64,000 nt of DNA from Ceratothoa steindachneri. Taxonomy: Eukaryota; Arthropoda; Malacostraca; Isopoda; Cymothoidae. Below are positions 37,951-50,369 of the stretch, piece by piece (the stretch's first letter is position 1; every line of letters starts with the position of its first letter). Location: NCBI GenBank assembly GCA_963969495.1, contig OZ018320.1:74568245-74632244 (forward strand), read 5' to 3'. The notes below the pieces were generated by a model. That model searched no databases. It was not told where the DNA came from and was given only the letters and a program-made list of their open reading frames with translations. Both the position numbers and the translations under genes were made by a program.

Positions 37951-40260
37951 AATAGTTTTTTCAACCCGTTGCGATCGAATGGATCTTATAATATGATACA
38001 TATCTAAAATAAAGGTAAATCTCAAAAATAATTATTAAATTCAATATTATACCTTAGCTGACGTCCCAAGATTACAAAAAAATACAATTCATAATTTCCT
38101 GATGTGGGGAAAAATAGGATCTCACCCCTGTGAGAGATATTGTGATTTATTATCAATATTATGTAAGATAAATATTATTAATCATCAATGCCCTTTTCTC
38201 TGACTAATCAGAAGGAAGAATTCCGGTTAGTCCCCATCCAATTTTTATCCTGAATCCGCAACTCGTGGGTGTATCAAACAGACCAATCTTACAACCTTCA
38301 AAATGAAGCAGGGTTTGTTTATTTTTTTTTTTTGGGGGGGGGGATGTTAGATTGGTCATTTGCTTGGCATGGATCAAAAGCATCCCTCAGGAGTACCTGA
38401 TGCTGTGCCAAGAAGTCTTCCTATCGATACAGTAACCGCAAAGACTGGATAATAATTGTATTCCATTTGGTTCCACAAATTATCACTGTGTTATAGAAAT
38501 CTAGAGGACATCAAGTAGAAGGGCTTTGCCAGGTTTTGTGATTGCTACCTGTCCTGCCGTATACTATGCTGTGTGGAGAGCTTTTGTGGTGGGGAGTACT
38601 TTGTTTGCATGGAAAGTGTTTTCATATGGCCTGATATACAAAGAAGCAGCTGCTGATAAAAATAATAAAAGGTTTGAAAATGCTGTAATCAAGGCTGATG
38701 ATTTGTTTGATGAAGTTTTTCTTGCTGAACCCTTCTAGTCTTTAAAATGTGACAAGCGGAAAGCGAAAGAAATGGGCTGTGAAAAACGTTTGCAACTATT
38801 CAACCACTTAACAGTATTTCTGTAAATAATCTCAGGAAAGTTACGGGGTACATTTTTTGCTTACCAGGCACTACTACCCCCATTCAAAAGGTACTGTAGT
38901 TTCAATGATGAATAAAGAGCATTTGGTCTCAGGAAAGAGGTTTCATGAATCAAGCAATAATATTAGGCCCGTGGCAATGTAAACTCAATATTCACCCGAA
39001 ATGCCTCGAGTTCTCGGTAAAACTAATAAGGATTTCTTGAAAAAAGTTAATTCAGGTTACATTCATGAGTTGAAAAAACAAAGTGATCAGGGGAAAATTA
39101 ATTATATTTTAATGTTCTCCAGCTCACTAAATTTAAATATATGCTTGAGGTATTAGTTTTCAGTAATCAGTTTTTTTGTGTCAGCATTAAATCTATAAAT
39201 TCTGAAGTGGTGGCTGTGCAACAGAGCTACGAGTTGCAACATGTAAAAACAGTTCATTTGATAGCAACCAACAGGGAAATAAGAGTAGCTATCCTACTCA
39301 CAGATTATTTATCTCTAAGTTTCTTGTAACTGACGAGCGAGGTGACATACCGAATTTGGATCTATTATATTGGAGAAACTTTCAATGAGGTTGCGATTGA
39401 CACTTTTCACAAACTAGCAAATTACTTTTTAATTACATTTATTTCAGTAGCTTTATATCATGCCTTATAAATAAATGAATATTATGTGCAATGCATCTCA
39501 CCTATGTCTTAGAGTAATTGCTACGTCATTTTCCTGAAAATATTCACGCTACCGTAAAATTAACGGATATTAAAACTCGAGGGAATGCTACAGAGCTATA
39601 AATTATTTATAAAAATTATATTATTTAGAATATTTAAAAAATACGTTTTTAAATCCATTAAGAGTAGCATTGATAGAATATTCGAAAGATTAGTATTGGA
39701 CTTAATATCCGTGACAATAACATATATCAGGCGAAATACAACGGGAACAAAATCAAGTTAGAAAGCAACCAACAATCAATTTCGAGTTATCCTAAATATC
39801 ATTAATTTATGATACATAGGATAAATTGAAATGTATTGATTATAATTTTTTCTGATACATTTAAAAAATAAACCTTAAGCAATTGCGGCATTCGATACAT
39901 CATGAGGCCGCTAACGCGATACCGATAACACTGTGTAACACAATTTTTGTCTTTGGGTAGCAACTGTTATTTTCTATTTGCTTATCTAGAATACATGAAA
40001 AAACAGTTTATTTAATCCAAACTTTGCTTTTGTGTCCAGGATAATTATATTTATATGAAATTTACCTATTCCCTCAGGAAGGAAGTGGAAAATTTGAACT
40101 TTCATTTGCTTAAAGTAGAAACAAAACGACACGATACAAAAATAGCATTTATTTATTCTAGAATTTCATAAGTGAGGCAATTAAAATATTAAAAATGAGT
40201 ATTTTTACGTGATTTACGCTTATACTGTAAATTACTTTCACGAATCAGCCCGCAAATATA
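37951..40260. other. 2.3 kb without a recognised gene
   Basis: AT-rich. Open + frames at 38526-38738 and 39141-39329 look like chance or an unrecognised decayed gene. A poly-T/poly-G tract is at about 38322-38342. Confidence 0.4.
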
Positions 40261-40268
40261 GTCTCCCA

Positions 40269-40930
40269 TCAGATTCTCATTATACGATCCTTGATAGCGG
40301 CGTTCAAAGTCGAGTAGATCCTGGTGAAAGTGCTCGCCATGCTCCCGGAGTACGCTCCCATGTTCTTAAATTTATCAAGATGAGCGTCAAGAATATGGAC
40401 TTTCAGGGACATCCTGTAACCTATCTTGCCGTAGTTTCTCACCAAGTTCTCAACAAGCTTTACATAGTTTTCGGCTTTGTGATTACCTAGGAAGCCCAGA
40501 ACTACTGCGATAAAGCTGTCCCACGCTGCCTTTTCCGCCCTAGTGAGCTTCTTGGGAAACTCCTTGCACTCCATGATCTTGTTTATTTGTGGACCCACAA
40601 CGGCCCCGGCTTCCACCTTTGCCGCAGATAGATTAGGAAAGGAATCTTGGAGATACTTGAAAGCTGCAGACTCCTGATCTAGAGCTCTGACGAATTGTTC
40701 CATAATACCCAATTTTAATTGCAGAGGAGCAAACAGTACTTTTCAGGGTCCAAAAAAGGCTCTCATTTGACGTTGTTTCTCCCCACACTAAACTCGGTCC
40801 GTTGTGGCTAATCCCGTTGATGGTAGTGTGCCACGGTGTCCCTGCTGTCCCAAAGACAGAGATGCTAACAAGGAAACTTGGAGACCCATCAAGAAGGCCA
40901 ACCATACTCTTCATGTTTCAATGCATCTAG
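40269..40930 (-). pseudogene. Fragment of an uncharacterised repeat-associated protein (copy 2)
   Basis: From 40930 leftward in shifted frames: SMVGLLMGLQVSLLASLCLW, DSRDTVAHYHQRD, QLKLGIMEQFVRALDQESAA. Then the open frame 40269-40712 gives FKYLQDSFPNLSAAKVEAG, VVGPQINKIM, LTRAEKAAWDSFIAVVLGFL, GNHKAENYVKLVENLVRNYG and MSLKVHILDAHLDKFKNMGA. It overlaps copy 1 (2405-2890) across the Cys/Trp segment and the LKLG segment, and extends it C-terminally. The frame breaks after the HLDKF block. Function is unknown to me; family members appear to be multicopy. Confidence 0.65.
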
Positions 40931-41219
40931 CAAGATCTTGACACTGCTATATTCCTCTTTGAGCTGCTTTTCCAATTATAATAATTTTAAACACGAACTC
41001 TAAACTAAATTTCCCCCCTTTTAAAATATCACTTCACCATTTGTAATTCTTTGGGTTTTGAAAATTTCACAAAATTTCGATACTTATATTTATTTCGGAA
41101 CTTCACCATTTTGGACAACTAAATGAAAGAAAACGGTTTTTAGGGGGTATTTATTCCGTCTGGTTGATCGTAGCGTTAGAGGAAACGACCCAATCCGGTG
41201 AGTGGAATTTTAAAACAAA

Positions 41220-41560
41220 TTTAATGTTCGATTCCAGCTTAACGCTTGACTATTGATGGCCGACTTTTCTCCGTTTATTAAAATGGCTTCTAAGATGTTC
41301 AGCCTAGCTTTATTTCCCTCTTTTCTTTTAATAACGGTGTTGTCAACTAGAATATCTCTCGTTAGGTTGATGTTATGTGCGCTCTCCATGGATTTTTAGG
41401 TCCTCCGCTTTACAGATGCATAATTAAAGTACCTGAAAGTGTGGTAGTTGTCATGCCAATATATTTAGAGTTATTATAAAGCTTGCAGTCTTTATTGGGG
41501 CAGATGAACTCGTAAACTATATTGGTTGACTTAAGATTCGAGGAGTTTTCGCAGCTGTTG
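41220..41560 (-). pseudogene. Penelope-like GIY-YIG endonuclease fragment
   Basis: The minus strand reads STNIVYEFICPNKDCKLYNN, SKYIGMTTTTLSGTLIMHL, a stop, then SGGPKNPWRAHNINLTRDIL and NKARLNILEAILI. The IVYEF and KYIGMT blocks are the GIY and YIG boxes, followed by the EAILI tail. It is a different subfamily from the fragment at 22970-23280, with Cys residues between the boxes. Its upstream part stops where the 456-bp repeat begins. Confidence 0.8.
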
Positions 41561-41640
41561 TATAGGATCTGAGTAAGTTATGGTACTCTCTCTCTAGTTT
41601 CGCAGGCTGGGTTAAGTGATCATCAGCTTCCTTTAGAGGG

Positions 41641-42096
41641 GTGCGAAAATGTATCAGAGAAAAATTCCTTCTAACTTGATAATATAAAAGGCAGATAAAA
41701 TTACCAACTCAAGATGGACTAAAACTGGACGTGAGGCTAGAGTATTGGCGTTTAAATCCAACGGTACCGCATTCGAAACTCAAGAGTCCAAGAACTTTTC
41801 TGAAGATCGACCAAGAAAGAAAACGGAAAGAAAACGCTTGAAGGACCAACTCAACATGAAGGACCAAGAAATCATCAACCCAAGATAACTGGAAGAAAAA
41901 ATGAAGATGCATCAAGAAAGAAATCGAAGATTAAGGACCAACCCAGCCAAGAAGTATACGGAAGTCAGGAAAAAGTTAAGACAAATGTTTGAAGTGCCAA
42001 CTTAAGTAAATAAGGAATTCCAGTCAAGAAGAAGAAAAAAAAATTCGAGGAGTACAACCTGCATCAAGAAAATCTAGTGAAAAGCAAGTATAATAT
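41641..42096 (+). repeat. 456-bp direct repeat, left copy
   Basis: Matches 55341-55797 in the same orientation with about 5% differences, offset 13700 bp. The left flank is unrelated and the right edge meets the 3' tail of the CR1-like LINE B. The + strand reads like an old coiled-coil ORF (WTKTGREARVLAFKSNGTAF, then KKTERKRLKDQ, later MKMHQERNRRLRT) with one stop. Confidence 0.9.
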
Positions 42097-42402
42097 TACA
42101 TAGATTTACATAGTTACATAGATACACAGATCACACGGGCCTTACGGCCCAGACTAAGGTGATCTGGCCTTAAATCTACTGCCACTTACACATAGAATAG
42201 TAGAAGTAAAGGATAGAAAAGTTTTAGGCTCTCCCCACCCTCCACTCTCTCCGGCAATAGCCATACATGAAATATTTTTGGAAAAGTACCTTGCAGGTGT
42301 AAAAAGACAGTACCTGAAGGAAATTTGCATTGAATAGTAATTAAATAAAATGAATATGAAAACCACTTACATACACCTGAAAGAGTTATATTTTTTTTAA
42401 TA

Positions 42403-43397
42403 TTATTTTATTTTGTAGCTTATGGTAGACAATTCCACTATTTGTAAGTGTTTGTCTAATCTCATTTTAAATGAGTGTATAGTTCTGCTGTCCACTACCT
42501 CGTTTGGCAAATTATTCCAATCATTAATAATCGAGAGGGTGAAGAAGTTTTTTATTACATCCATAGTGGCTCTTTTACCCTGAAGTTTTGAACCATGTCC
42601 ACCGGTGGGACACTCCCCTGTCAGTGTGAACAAGTTATAGGCATTAACGTTGTTAAATCCTTTAAGTACTTTGAAGCCCTCGATAAGCTGCCCCCTTAGT
42701 TTTCGTTTTCTGACGGAAAATAGATTGAGTTTTTTTAACCTCTCGTGGTAAGGTTTGTTACGTACTGACGGGATAAGTTTTGTCGCTCTGTGTTGTACAG
42801 CTTCTAATTTATATGTCTTGCCCAGAACTGCACAGCGTATTCGAGATGGGGCCTGACAATACTTTTATATAGTGGCATAATTATCTCCTCGCTTTTATAA
42901 GTAAAGTTTCTTTTTATAAATCCTAGTGCTGTGTTAGCTTTGTTTGCAGCAGCTGCGCATTGGTTTGACGTTTTTAAGTTTTCTGTCATTATTACTCCTA
43001 AATCTTTAACCTGCGGGGTTGTGTTTATTAAGCCGCCTTGCATTGTATAGTTGTGTTTTTTTGTTTTTTGTTCCGCACTGAAGGATTTGGCATTTGTTGA
43101 TATTAAATGGCATTTGCCATTTTTCTGACTATTCGGTAATTTTATTTATATCAGCTTGCAAGCTAGCCCTGTCCTCTTCGCATAATAATGAATTACCTAT
43201 TTTCGTGTCATCTGCAAATTTAGATATAATATTATTTATTCCAACGTCTATTTCATTGATGTATATAGTAAATAAAATAGGCCCCAGGACTGATCCCTGA
43301 GGAACACCGCTGGTAACGGATACCCAGTCCGATTCCACGCCATTTATTATCACTCTCTGCTTCTTGTTTTTTAACCAGCTACTAATCCATCCGTATA
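42403..43397 (-). pseudogene. CR1-B reverse transcriptase, second half
   Basis: Begins right at the mariner insertion with RIYGWISSWLKNKKQRVII, then VTSGVPQGSVLGPILFTIY, INEIDVGINNI and KFADDTKIGNSL with the catalytic DD. Next come (shifted) EKWQMPFN, TPQVKDLGVIMTENLK, RPHLEYAVQFWA, HRATKLIPSVRN and RGQLIEGFKVL, ending SFKMRLDKHLQIVELST. Frameshifts lie at about 43130, 43040, 42800 and 42640. It is continuous with 44693-45400 once the mariner is removed. Confidence 0.88.
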
Positions 43398-43399
43398 TA

Positions 43400-44690
43400 C
43401 GAGGGGCGGTCAATAAGTTTTGCGAATCGGTAGGGCAAAAAAAAGAAGGTGGATGGCTGTTTGTGGGGGTGTTGGACAAGTTAGGTCAAGTCAGGACCTG
43501 CAGCCACACGCTCCTGCCTCGTGTATTTAAGAAGCAGTAGCTGATCGCAGATCGTCAGTCACAAATTTTTCAACAATGGAGAAGGTTGAGCACCGCGCAC
43601 GGATCAAATTTTGGACCAAGGAAGGCAAGAATTCAAAAGAGATCCATAAATGCATGGTTGCAGTGTACACCGACACCGCCCCTTCCTATGCAACCATTGC
43701 TCGCTGGAATAGGGAGTACTGCCATGGTCGTGAGTCCCTTGAAGATGACCCCCATCCAGAACGCCCGTCAGACGTGACCAACGAGGACAATGTGGCCCGT
43801 GTGGAGAGGATGATCCTCGAAAATCGACGGGTGAAGGTCGAAAAAATCAAGCAAGAACTTAGAATATCACATGGAAGTGTTATCAACATCATCCACGACA
43901 ATTTGGCCATGACCAAGGTCTCTGCCCGTTGGGTCCCTAGAAACCTCACGCCCCATAAACGACTTCAACGTCATCAAAGTTCGGAGAGGCTGCTGCTCCT
44001 GTACAACCAAGACCCAGAGGGATTCGAGTCACGCATAGTGACAGGTGATGAAACGTGGGTCAATCACTGGGATCCCGAGACCAAGCTCGAAAGCATGGCC
44101 TGGAAGCACAGGGGCTCCCCCAACCCCATCAAGTTCTGGACCCAACCCTCAGCCGGGAAGATCATGGCCACCATCTTCTGGGATTCTGAGGGAGTGTTGA
44201 TGGTGGACTATGCACCTCGTGGAAGGACCATCAGAGGCCAATATTATGCCGAGGAACTGGCTGGGTTGAATAAGTGCATCCGTCAGAAGCGGCGCGGCAA
44301 GTTGACACGCGGTGTCCTTCTCCTCCACGACAATGCCCCTGTCCACAAGGCCAGAGTTGCAAAAGCTGCCCTGCGCGAGTGCGGATTCGAGGAGCTCAAC
44401 CATTTCCTCTATAGTCCAGATCTGGCCCCTAGCGACTACTTTTTATTCCGCCAGCTCAAGGCTGCACTGGTGGACGCCGGTTTAGGCACGATGAAGATGT
44501 CCAGCTCGCCGTCCAGAAGTGGATTGAACAGCAGTCGGGAGATTTCTGGTTGTCGGAAAATCGAAGCCTCAGGGACAAGTGGCGCAAGTGCATTGAAGTC
44601 GAGGGTAGTTATATTTAAAAATAATAAAACACTTTTCCTCATATCTCGTTTCCTTATATCCGAATTGCAAAACTTATTGACCGCCCCTCG
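43400..44690 (+). mobile_element. Mariner (DD34D family), full-length copy
   Basis: Inverted repeats cgaggggcggtcaataagtt at both ends, TA duplications at 43398-43399 and 44691-44692, length 1291 bp. It sits inside the RT of CR1-B in the opposite orientation. The other copies are 5798-6726 and 61327-62620. Confidence 0.96.
43576..44618 (+). pseudogene. Mariner transposase, nearly intact (one C-terminal frameshift)
   Basis: About 347 residues when complete. Starts MEKVEHRARIKFWTKEGK, with the DNA-binding helices (IARWNREYCHG; LRISHGSVINIIHDNLAMTK) and the WVPRNLT linker. The catalytic core is whole: VTGDETWVNHW (first Asp), VLLLHDNAPVH (second Asp), YSPDLAPSDYFLF (third Asp), with 34 residues between the last two. 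The frame stays open for over 300 codons, and one base is missing near 44467 compared with the other copies. After that point the reading leaves the usual EWIEQQ...KWRKCIEVEGSYI tail. It is therefore a very recent casualty, since the catalytic part has no stop. Confidence 0.92.
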
Positions 44691-44692
44691 TA

Positions 44693-45400
44693 TTAACGTT
44701 AATTCCTAACGTACGCACTTTGTTCATGAGTTTCTGGTGGGAAATTTTGTCAAATCCCTTTTTTAAATCTAGGTAAATTATATCTAATGATTTAGTATCG
44801 TTATATAGGTTGAAAAGGTTATGGTAAAAGTCAATTAGGTTTGTTAAGCACGATCTCTTAGACATAAAACCATGCTGGCTATCTCGTATAAGGTTATTGC
44901 TTTCGAGGAACTCTACTAGTTTGTCTCTAATGATCGTTTCGAGCAACTTTCCAACTATTGAGGTTAAGCTAATGGGTCTGTAATTACTAGCCTGGTTTTT
45001 ACATCGCTTCCTAAAGATAGGTGTGACGTTAGCTTCCCTTCAATCATCAGGGACGACCCCATGCTCGAGAGTTTTGTTAAAAATGAGAGCAAGTGACTCT
45101 GCTAACTCCTTATGGACATGTTTTAAGACTTTCGGGTAAAATTTATCAGGGCCAGGAGTCTTATACGAGTTCATTTTTCTTTAATTTATCAATTAATAGT
45201 TGCGAATTTACTTTCAGGCTCCTTATTGATGGGTTTCTGACCTGTATATCTTCGTTGTTATCGTTATTAGTATATCCTAAGGTGAAGACTGAACTAAAAA
45301 ACTCGTTTAGGATATTAGCCATACCCATATCATCTGAAATAATTTTTTCCCAACTGGTTTTTCAAAGGGCCAATCCCGCTTCTCATTCTTCTTCGTCTTC
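44693..45400 (-). pseudogene. CR1-B reverse transcriptase, first half
   Basis: From 45400 leftward: MANILNEFFSSVFTLGYTNN, a frameshift, SPGPDKFYPKVLKHVHKEL, NKTLEHGVVPDD, ANVTPIFRKR, NYRPISLTSIVGKLLETII, DSQHGFMSKRSCLTNLIDF and SLDIIYLDLKKGFDKISHQ, ending LMNKVRTLGIN at the mariner insertion. These are RT motifs 0 to A. The paired residue in motif A (YLDL) is intact. Confidence 0.85.
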
Positions 45401-45588
45401 TTCTTCTTCTTTATAGAAAGTTGTGAAAAAGAGGGGGTGAATAGTGAATAAAAGAGGGGGGGGAGGTGTGGAAATGAAAGAAGCATTAGGTTATTAGTGT
45501 AGTTGCCCGGTGTACGGGCCATCTTCATTGTTTTGATTCTTAAGTGGGTTCGTGAACTTTTTTTTTAACACATATATTAAACTATTTA

Positions 45589-45598
<10 letters not shown>

Positions 45599-45661
<63 letters not shown>
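45599..45661. repeat. (TA)n microsatellite in a LINE 3' region
   Basis: A TA run just after the last coding residues (QVNELN) of the Jockey-like ORF2. Confidence 0.95.
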
Positions 45662-45662
<1 letters not shown>

Positions 45663-45664
<2 letters not shown>

Positions 45665-48429
45665 GTTCATTCACTTGAATCTTGGTGTTGGGCTCTGTTC
45701 TTTTTGTGTTTGGGAGGTAGTTTTTATATTCTCCCTCCTCAGGATCGAGGATGTCGAGTGTTTCGTAGGATAGAATGCCTTCTAGTTTCTCCCACATGTT
45801 TTTTCCTCTTTTGTAGAGATACAGGTTTATAGGCTCAATTCCTATTTGTTCATGCAGGCTCGTCGAGGTTCGGAAGTCGAACCACTTGGAGCCAGTAATG
45901 AATCTAAGTCCTTGGTTTTGCACTCTTTGAAGCATCGACATGTTCTTGTTAGATGCAACGTTGAGTGGTATACTGGGGTACACCAGTTTGGATCTAACCA
46001 AACTGATGTATAGTTTTTTCTTGTTAGCTATTGTTAGGTTTCTGAATCGGTGAAGTTTGTCAAGTACGGTTTTTGCGTATCCAATCCTAATGCTCACGTG
46101 CTTGCTCATTCCGGAACTGGAGAGTCCGAACCCGAGAATAGACGCGTGAGGAGAGTATTCGATGTCGGTGTTTTCTATATTGAAAGGGACGGTACGATGT
46201 CTCCCTATTGCAGTTGCAGAGAACTTAGCCACATTCGTTTGTATTTTCCAGCGTCTCTCGAAGTTGGAGATTTTCTCGGCTTCTTCTGCCGTGGCTCTAG
46301 CCATCAGCCTTGCTGACTTTTTCCTCGGTACTACAACTGGGGTAACATCATCCGCGTATTGAATATTCAGTGTTTTCCCGTCGACTGGTTTAGAGGTGTC
46401 TCTCGTGTAGATAGTGAAGAGAGTGGGGCTAATGCATCCTCCTTGTGGAACACCAGGGGCGAGGTCAAGGGTTTCCCCTGTATGCCCTTTGAAGGCCTTC
46501 ACCGTTTGCCTATTGGTTAGATAGCTACAGAAGATTCTTTTCGAAGTGGTGAGTGAGTTTCAGCCTAGAGATTTTGTATTTCAGGCCTTCGATCCAGAGT
46601 TTATCGAAAGCCTTATCTACGTCTCTGCAAACGACGTCAATCCAGTAACCTCTAGCTCGCCATGATGCCACGTGTTGCAGCATATGGGCTATTGCTGTCT
46701 CAGTGCCTCAGGGCTATCTAAATCCATGCTGTTCTTCGTTCAGAAGGTTCTTTTCGGCTAGGTGTTTTGCCAGTCTGCTGTTAAGAATTTTTTCCAAAAC
46801 CTTACCAACGGTCTCCAGCAGTGAGATGGGTCTATAATTCATGACCTAGTTAGATGGTTTTCCCGGTTTGGGTATGAAGATCATTTTGGAGGTCTTCAGG
46901 CCATCCAGGAAGTATCCCATTGCTAAGACGCATTGAACAGGTTCAGCAGCCTGGTCCTAAGTCTCCCCAGACCTTCTCTTAAATGCCTGATGGTAATTTG
47001 GCTGAGCCCTGGGGCTTTAGACTTGAATGAAGAAATAGTTACCTTGAAACCGGTGGAATCATGTGGTTCTTAAGGGTCAAACCTCCCTTCTCTCCTCTCC
47101 ATATACTCGAGAACCTGGTCCTCAAAGCCTAGGTCAAAGTCTTCTTCTTCCTCTGATATCTTGAAGACATTTTCCCGAACTCCGCGGAACAGCTTCTCTT
47201 TCTCCTTGGGAGTGACCGCCTTAGTCCATTCATGCTTTATTTTAGATTGGCCTGGGGTGCGAGCGTTCCCGTTTAATTTGTTGATGGTCATCCATAAGGC
47301 CTTCGGGTTCCTCTCAGTGTCTAACTTTTTTATTAGACTATTCCATTTGTTTCTGATTTCTGTTCCTAGCGTGGAGTTCAGCTGACTTCTGAGAAACTGA
47401 ACGAAGCGAAAGTCCATGGGTCTGACATAGCCCAAGTTGAGGATGGTCTCGTAGACTCTGGAGAATCGTTGTTGTAGCACCACTCTCTTTGTGTGGGTTT
47501 TGTGGGCATGATAACTTTATGTGATGTTATTGGGATAGCTATAGCGTCGGCGTTAGAGGTGCAGTCGCTAATAGCAGTTAGCTCTTCATCCAGCTCTTCT
47601 TCGGATGCGTCCTTCAAATCAGGGATACCCTCTGGGAATGCTCTCCTGTAATCTTCCCACTTTGTATTCCAGGAGTCTTTTCTTGGGATAACTGGGACTG
47701 GGATAGGGGTAGTTGCTATAGTAATCAGCATGGGCAAATGATCACTTGATGTTAGAGGCCCTGGAGTAATAAGTTGGTGGAAAGGGAAGTTAGGGTTCGT
47801 GAGCACGACGTCAGGTTTGGTGGCTGACCCTAGGTAGAAAAACGTGGAAAAGTTCGGTCCAATGCGCTCTGCAACGCCCTTTCTATTCAAGAGATCTAGT
47901 AGTCTACCTCTTGTGTTTGTAGTTCAATATCCCGCTGCTCTATTCCTGGCGATAAGGTCCCCAGCGAATAGTACTGGGTGCTCTTTTGTGAAAAGGGTGT
48001 ATAGGTCATGATAGGGTAGATATGATCGACGAGGGAGCTGGTACCCACGCTTAGTTCTATGTCACCTATAGAGCACCTTAAGATGATCAACAGAGTCGAT
48101 TCATCCATAGGATCACCTTGTCTGAATTGTAACTCCTTTTTCACTGCTATTAGCGCACCATCAAATCTTTCTCCTGTTCAGTTCTTTGGTATAACATTAT
48201 ATCCAAAGATCTTCTGTTTGTCTTCGTCTTTGATGCTGGTTCCAGACAGCAGAAGAACATCTGGGTCTAGTTCTCTGTAGACATTGAATAATTTGTTTTT
48301 GTTAGGTTCCCATCCTTGCACATTGTGTGCCAAGATGGTTAGCCGATTTCTATACGCTATCCCGTTGGTCTGTATTATTATTTGGCCGTTTGATGGCCAG
48401 ATTTTAATTTTTTGTACGTTCCGGGTCAT
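45663..48429 (-). pseudogene. Jockey-like ORF2: endonuclease and reverse transcriptase
   Basis: Endonuclease: TILAHNVQGWEPNKNKLFNV, ELDPDVLLLSGTSIKD, NRKGVAERIGPNFSTFF and TPGPLTSSDHLPML with the SDH box. RT: APGVPQGGCISPTLFTIYT, LNIQYADDVTPVVVPRKKS with the catalytic YADD, then RFRNLTIANKKKLYISLV and VYPSIPLNVASNKNM. The segment 46502-47070 and the stretch around 47890 have several stops and frame changes, so no full product can be made. The C-terminal 300 codons (45582-46502) are open. Confidence 0.85.
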
Positions 48430-48659
48430 AGAGCCTAAAGTTCTCGTTGTAAAGCTTGGTTTTACAGGCGAGTAAAGATGCTCTGATTATCTCCCCGGTA
48501 ACTGGCGAGTCATAACACCACTTGATCCGTTCTTTTCTGACTCCTGCTGCCACATTCCCTATGGAGATCTCTTTATATGGATGTTTTGAGAGTTTAAAGC
48601 CAATGTGAGTCTGATTTCTCTGCCGTCTAACTCAAGCTCATCCTCTTTTTGTTCAGTTT

Positions 48660-49640
48660 CTGTTTCCTGAACCTTTGGTTCTACTTTGTTTTTTCTGTGG
48701 TTTTTCTGCTTGGGCGAGCTAGGTGGGGTTCTGGGGCGTCGGCTTGTTGATGTTGAGCCGTTATCCGTGTAATTTCTTGCGCTTTTCCTGTATCCGGACT
48801 ATCCGCTGTTTGTGCTGGTTTTGTATTAGGGTACGATGCCGAGAGAACTTTTTCGGATTGTGGATTGTCCGGAAATTTAATTGTTTCCATGTTGTTTGCC
48901 GCCAGCATCTTGTTCATTTGGATGTTAAATGAACCAGAACAAGCTAGGTTTATCACATGTGCATGCAAAATGCATGCCAGCATTTTGGTAGGGGTAGCGT
49001 CGCTCAGTTGTAATACAATCTGAGGTTGAGGCCGGCGTTACGTTCTGTTGTGTTTGGAGTTTTGCGGTTGCGGCGTAAGATTGGTTTGGTCTGTCCGCTG
49101 CCTCTCTTTTCTTTCTAAGCTCTTCCTTCCTGACTGTGCACTGCATGCTCAGGGGGCGGTGATTCCCTGCACAGTTAATGCAGATTTTCTTGTCGCACAC
49201 GCAGTGCATCCAGTCATGTCCGGTGGTCTGCGAGCACTCGGAGCAGATCTTTGCCTTCCCAGAGTCGGGGCAGGCGCTGGTTGAGTGATCTTCGACCTTG
49301 TAGCAGTTGAAGCAGGTTAGAAGCTCGAAAAATCTTTTCAGCTCAACTTGATCAGTGGAAATGACCATAGAAAACAGTCTAAGGCCTGTTTCCTTGGCTT
49401 TGGCTGCCATTTCCATGTTCTTGAATATCACTTTGAACACATGGGAGTGGTTACGGAACTTGACTACTTTAGTCACTTCCGCCCATTGATGGTTCCTCTT
49501 TATCTCTGCCTTAATTTCTTTAGCCGACCTTTCACCTACCCAGGAGTCTACTCTTCTGCAAATTATTGCCTTCCTTGCTGCCAGTGCTAGGGATGGCCGT
49601 GGTTCTAGGCCAATCTGAGGTTATTTTTTCTAGGTCATCT
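48660..49640 (-). pseudogene. Jockey-like ORF1 (gag-like) with zinc knuckles
   Basis: An N-terminal RNA-binding-like segment (VTKVVKFRNHSHVFKVIFKN, ELKRFFELLT) is followed by three Cys/His knuckles: CFNCYKVEDHSTSAC, CSECSQTTGHDWMHC and CINCAGNHRPLSMQC. A polar C-terminal part is partly in another frame. Such ORF1 proteins coat the element RNA. One or more frameshifts are present near 48930. Confidence 0.8.
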
Positions 49641-49858
49641 TGCGTGTGTCAAATGACTGTGTAACGTCTGTTAGTCTCGATTAGTCGTTTGAGGCCAATT
49701 CCGAGTTTATCAAAGATGGCTTCGAATACCTCCGTCTTTTCCGGTTTATTGTTACTATTTAGTGTCAGTGGGACTCAAAAGTCCAGCGGCTCCCCCTCCC
49801 GTTCATGGCGAGGGTAACTTCTCATTAATTTGGAGAACTTCACTTATCTAGTCATGAC

Positions 49859-50097
49859 AGAAACCGGAGAAATCTCCAATCAGTCTGTCCCGACCGAGGA
49901 ACGCCAGAAACAGGAGAAATCTCCAATCAGTCCGGCAATCCTTATTAGATCTGTGAGGCAGAGAAGTACGGGCTCGGGAAACCCGAGACCGACACTACTA
50001 CAACCCTGCTAGAAACAGGAGCTATCTCCAATCAGTCCATCAGGGTTTCGCCCCGTTATCGAGTGACCGCAGAAACGGGATGAATCTCCAATCAATC
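49859..50097 (-). repeat. Four copies of a 26-bp motif in the LINE 5' leader
   Basis: Copies start at about 49859, 49906, 50011 and 50070 with consensus gaaacnggagaaatctcc then aatcagtcc. Each holds or nearly holds the dyad ggaga/tctcc. Spacing is irregular. It may be a promoter or protein-binding element of the LINE. Confidence 0.8.
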
Positions 50098-50369
50098 CGC
50101 CGCCACTCAGCTGGTGAACAGTATGCTAGTCAGCAGGGAGTGCCTCAATCTAGACCCTTGGGGCTGAGTACTGACAGTTCTAGTTATCTTGGTGTGACAA
50201 GCTGATCAAGCTTGGTCGGGAGCCAGTTTTGCAAAGGTTTCGGGATAGAAGAAATTTATCCAAAACTTTACCTCGTTTACCGGGTTGGAGATTCACCGAC
50301 GATGAAGTTTCTTTTCAAAGCTCTGTGCTCTCTCTGACTCCACTGCCGACTCTCCGCTTCTTTTTGCCT

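Noticed and set aside
38526..39329. Two short + frames (70 and 62 codons)
   Set aside because: Not connected by splice signals and without recognisable similarity; left as unassigned.
41709..41915. Minus-strand frame in both 456-bp repeats (starts MMHLHFFFQLSW)
   Set aside because: The other strand reads as a more plausible decayed coiled-coil ORF, and the frame is short.
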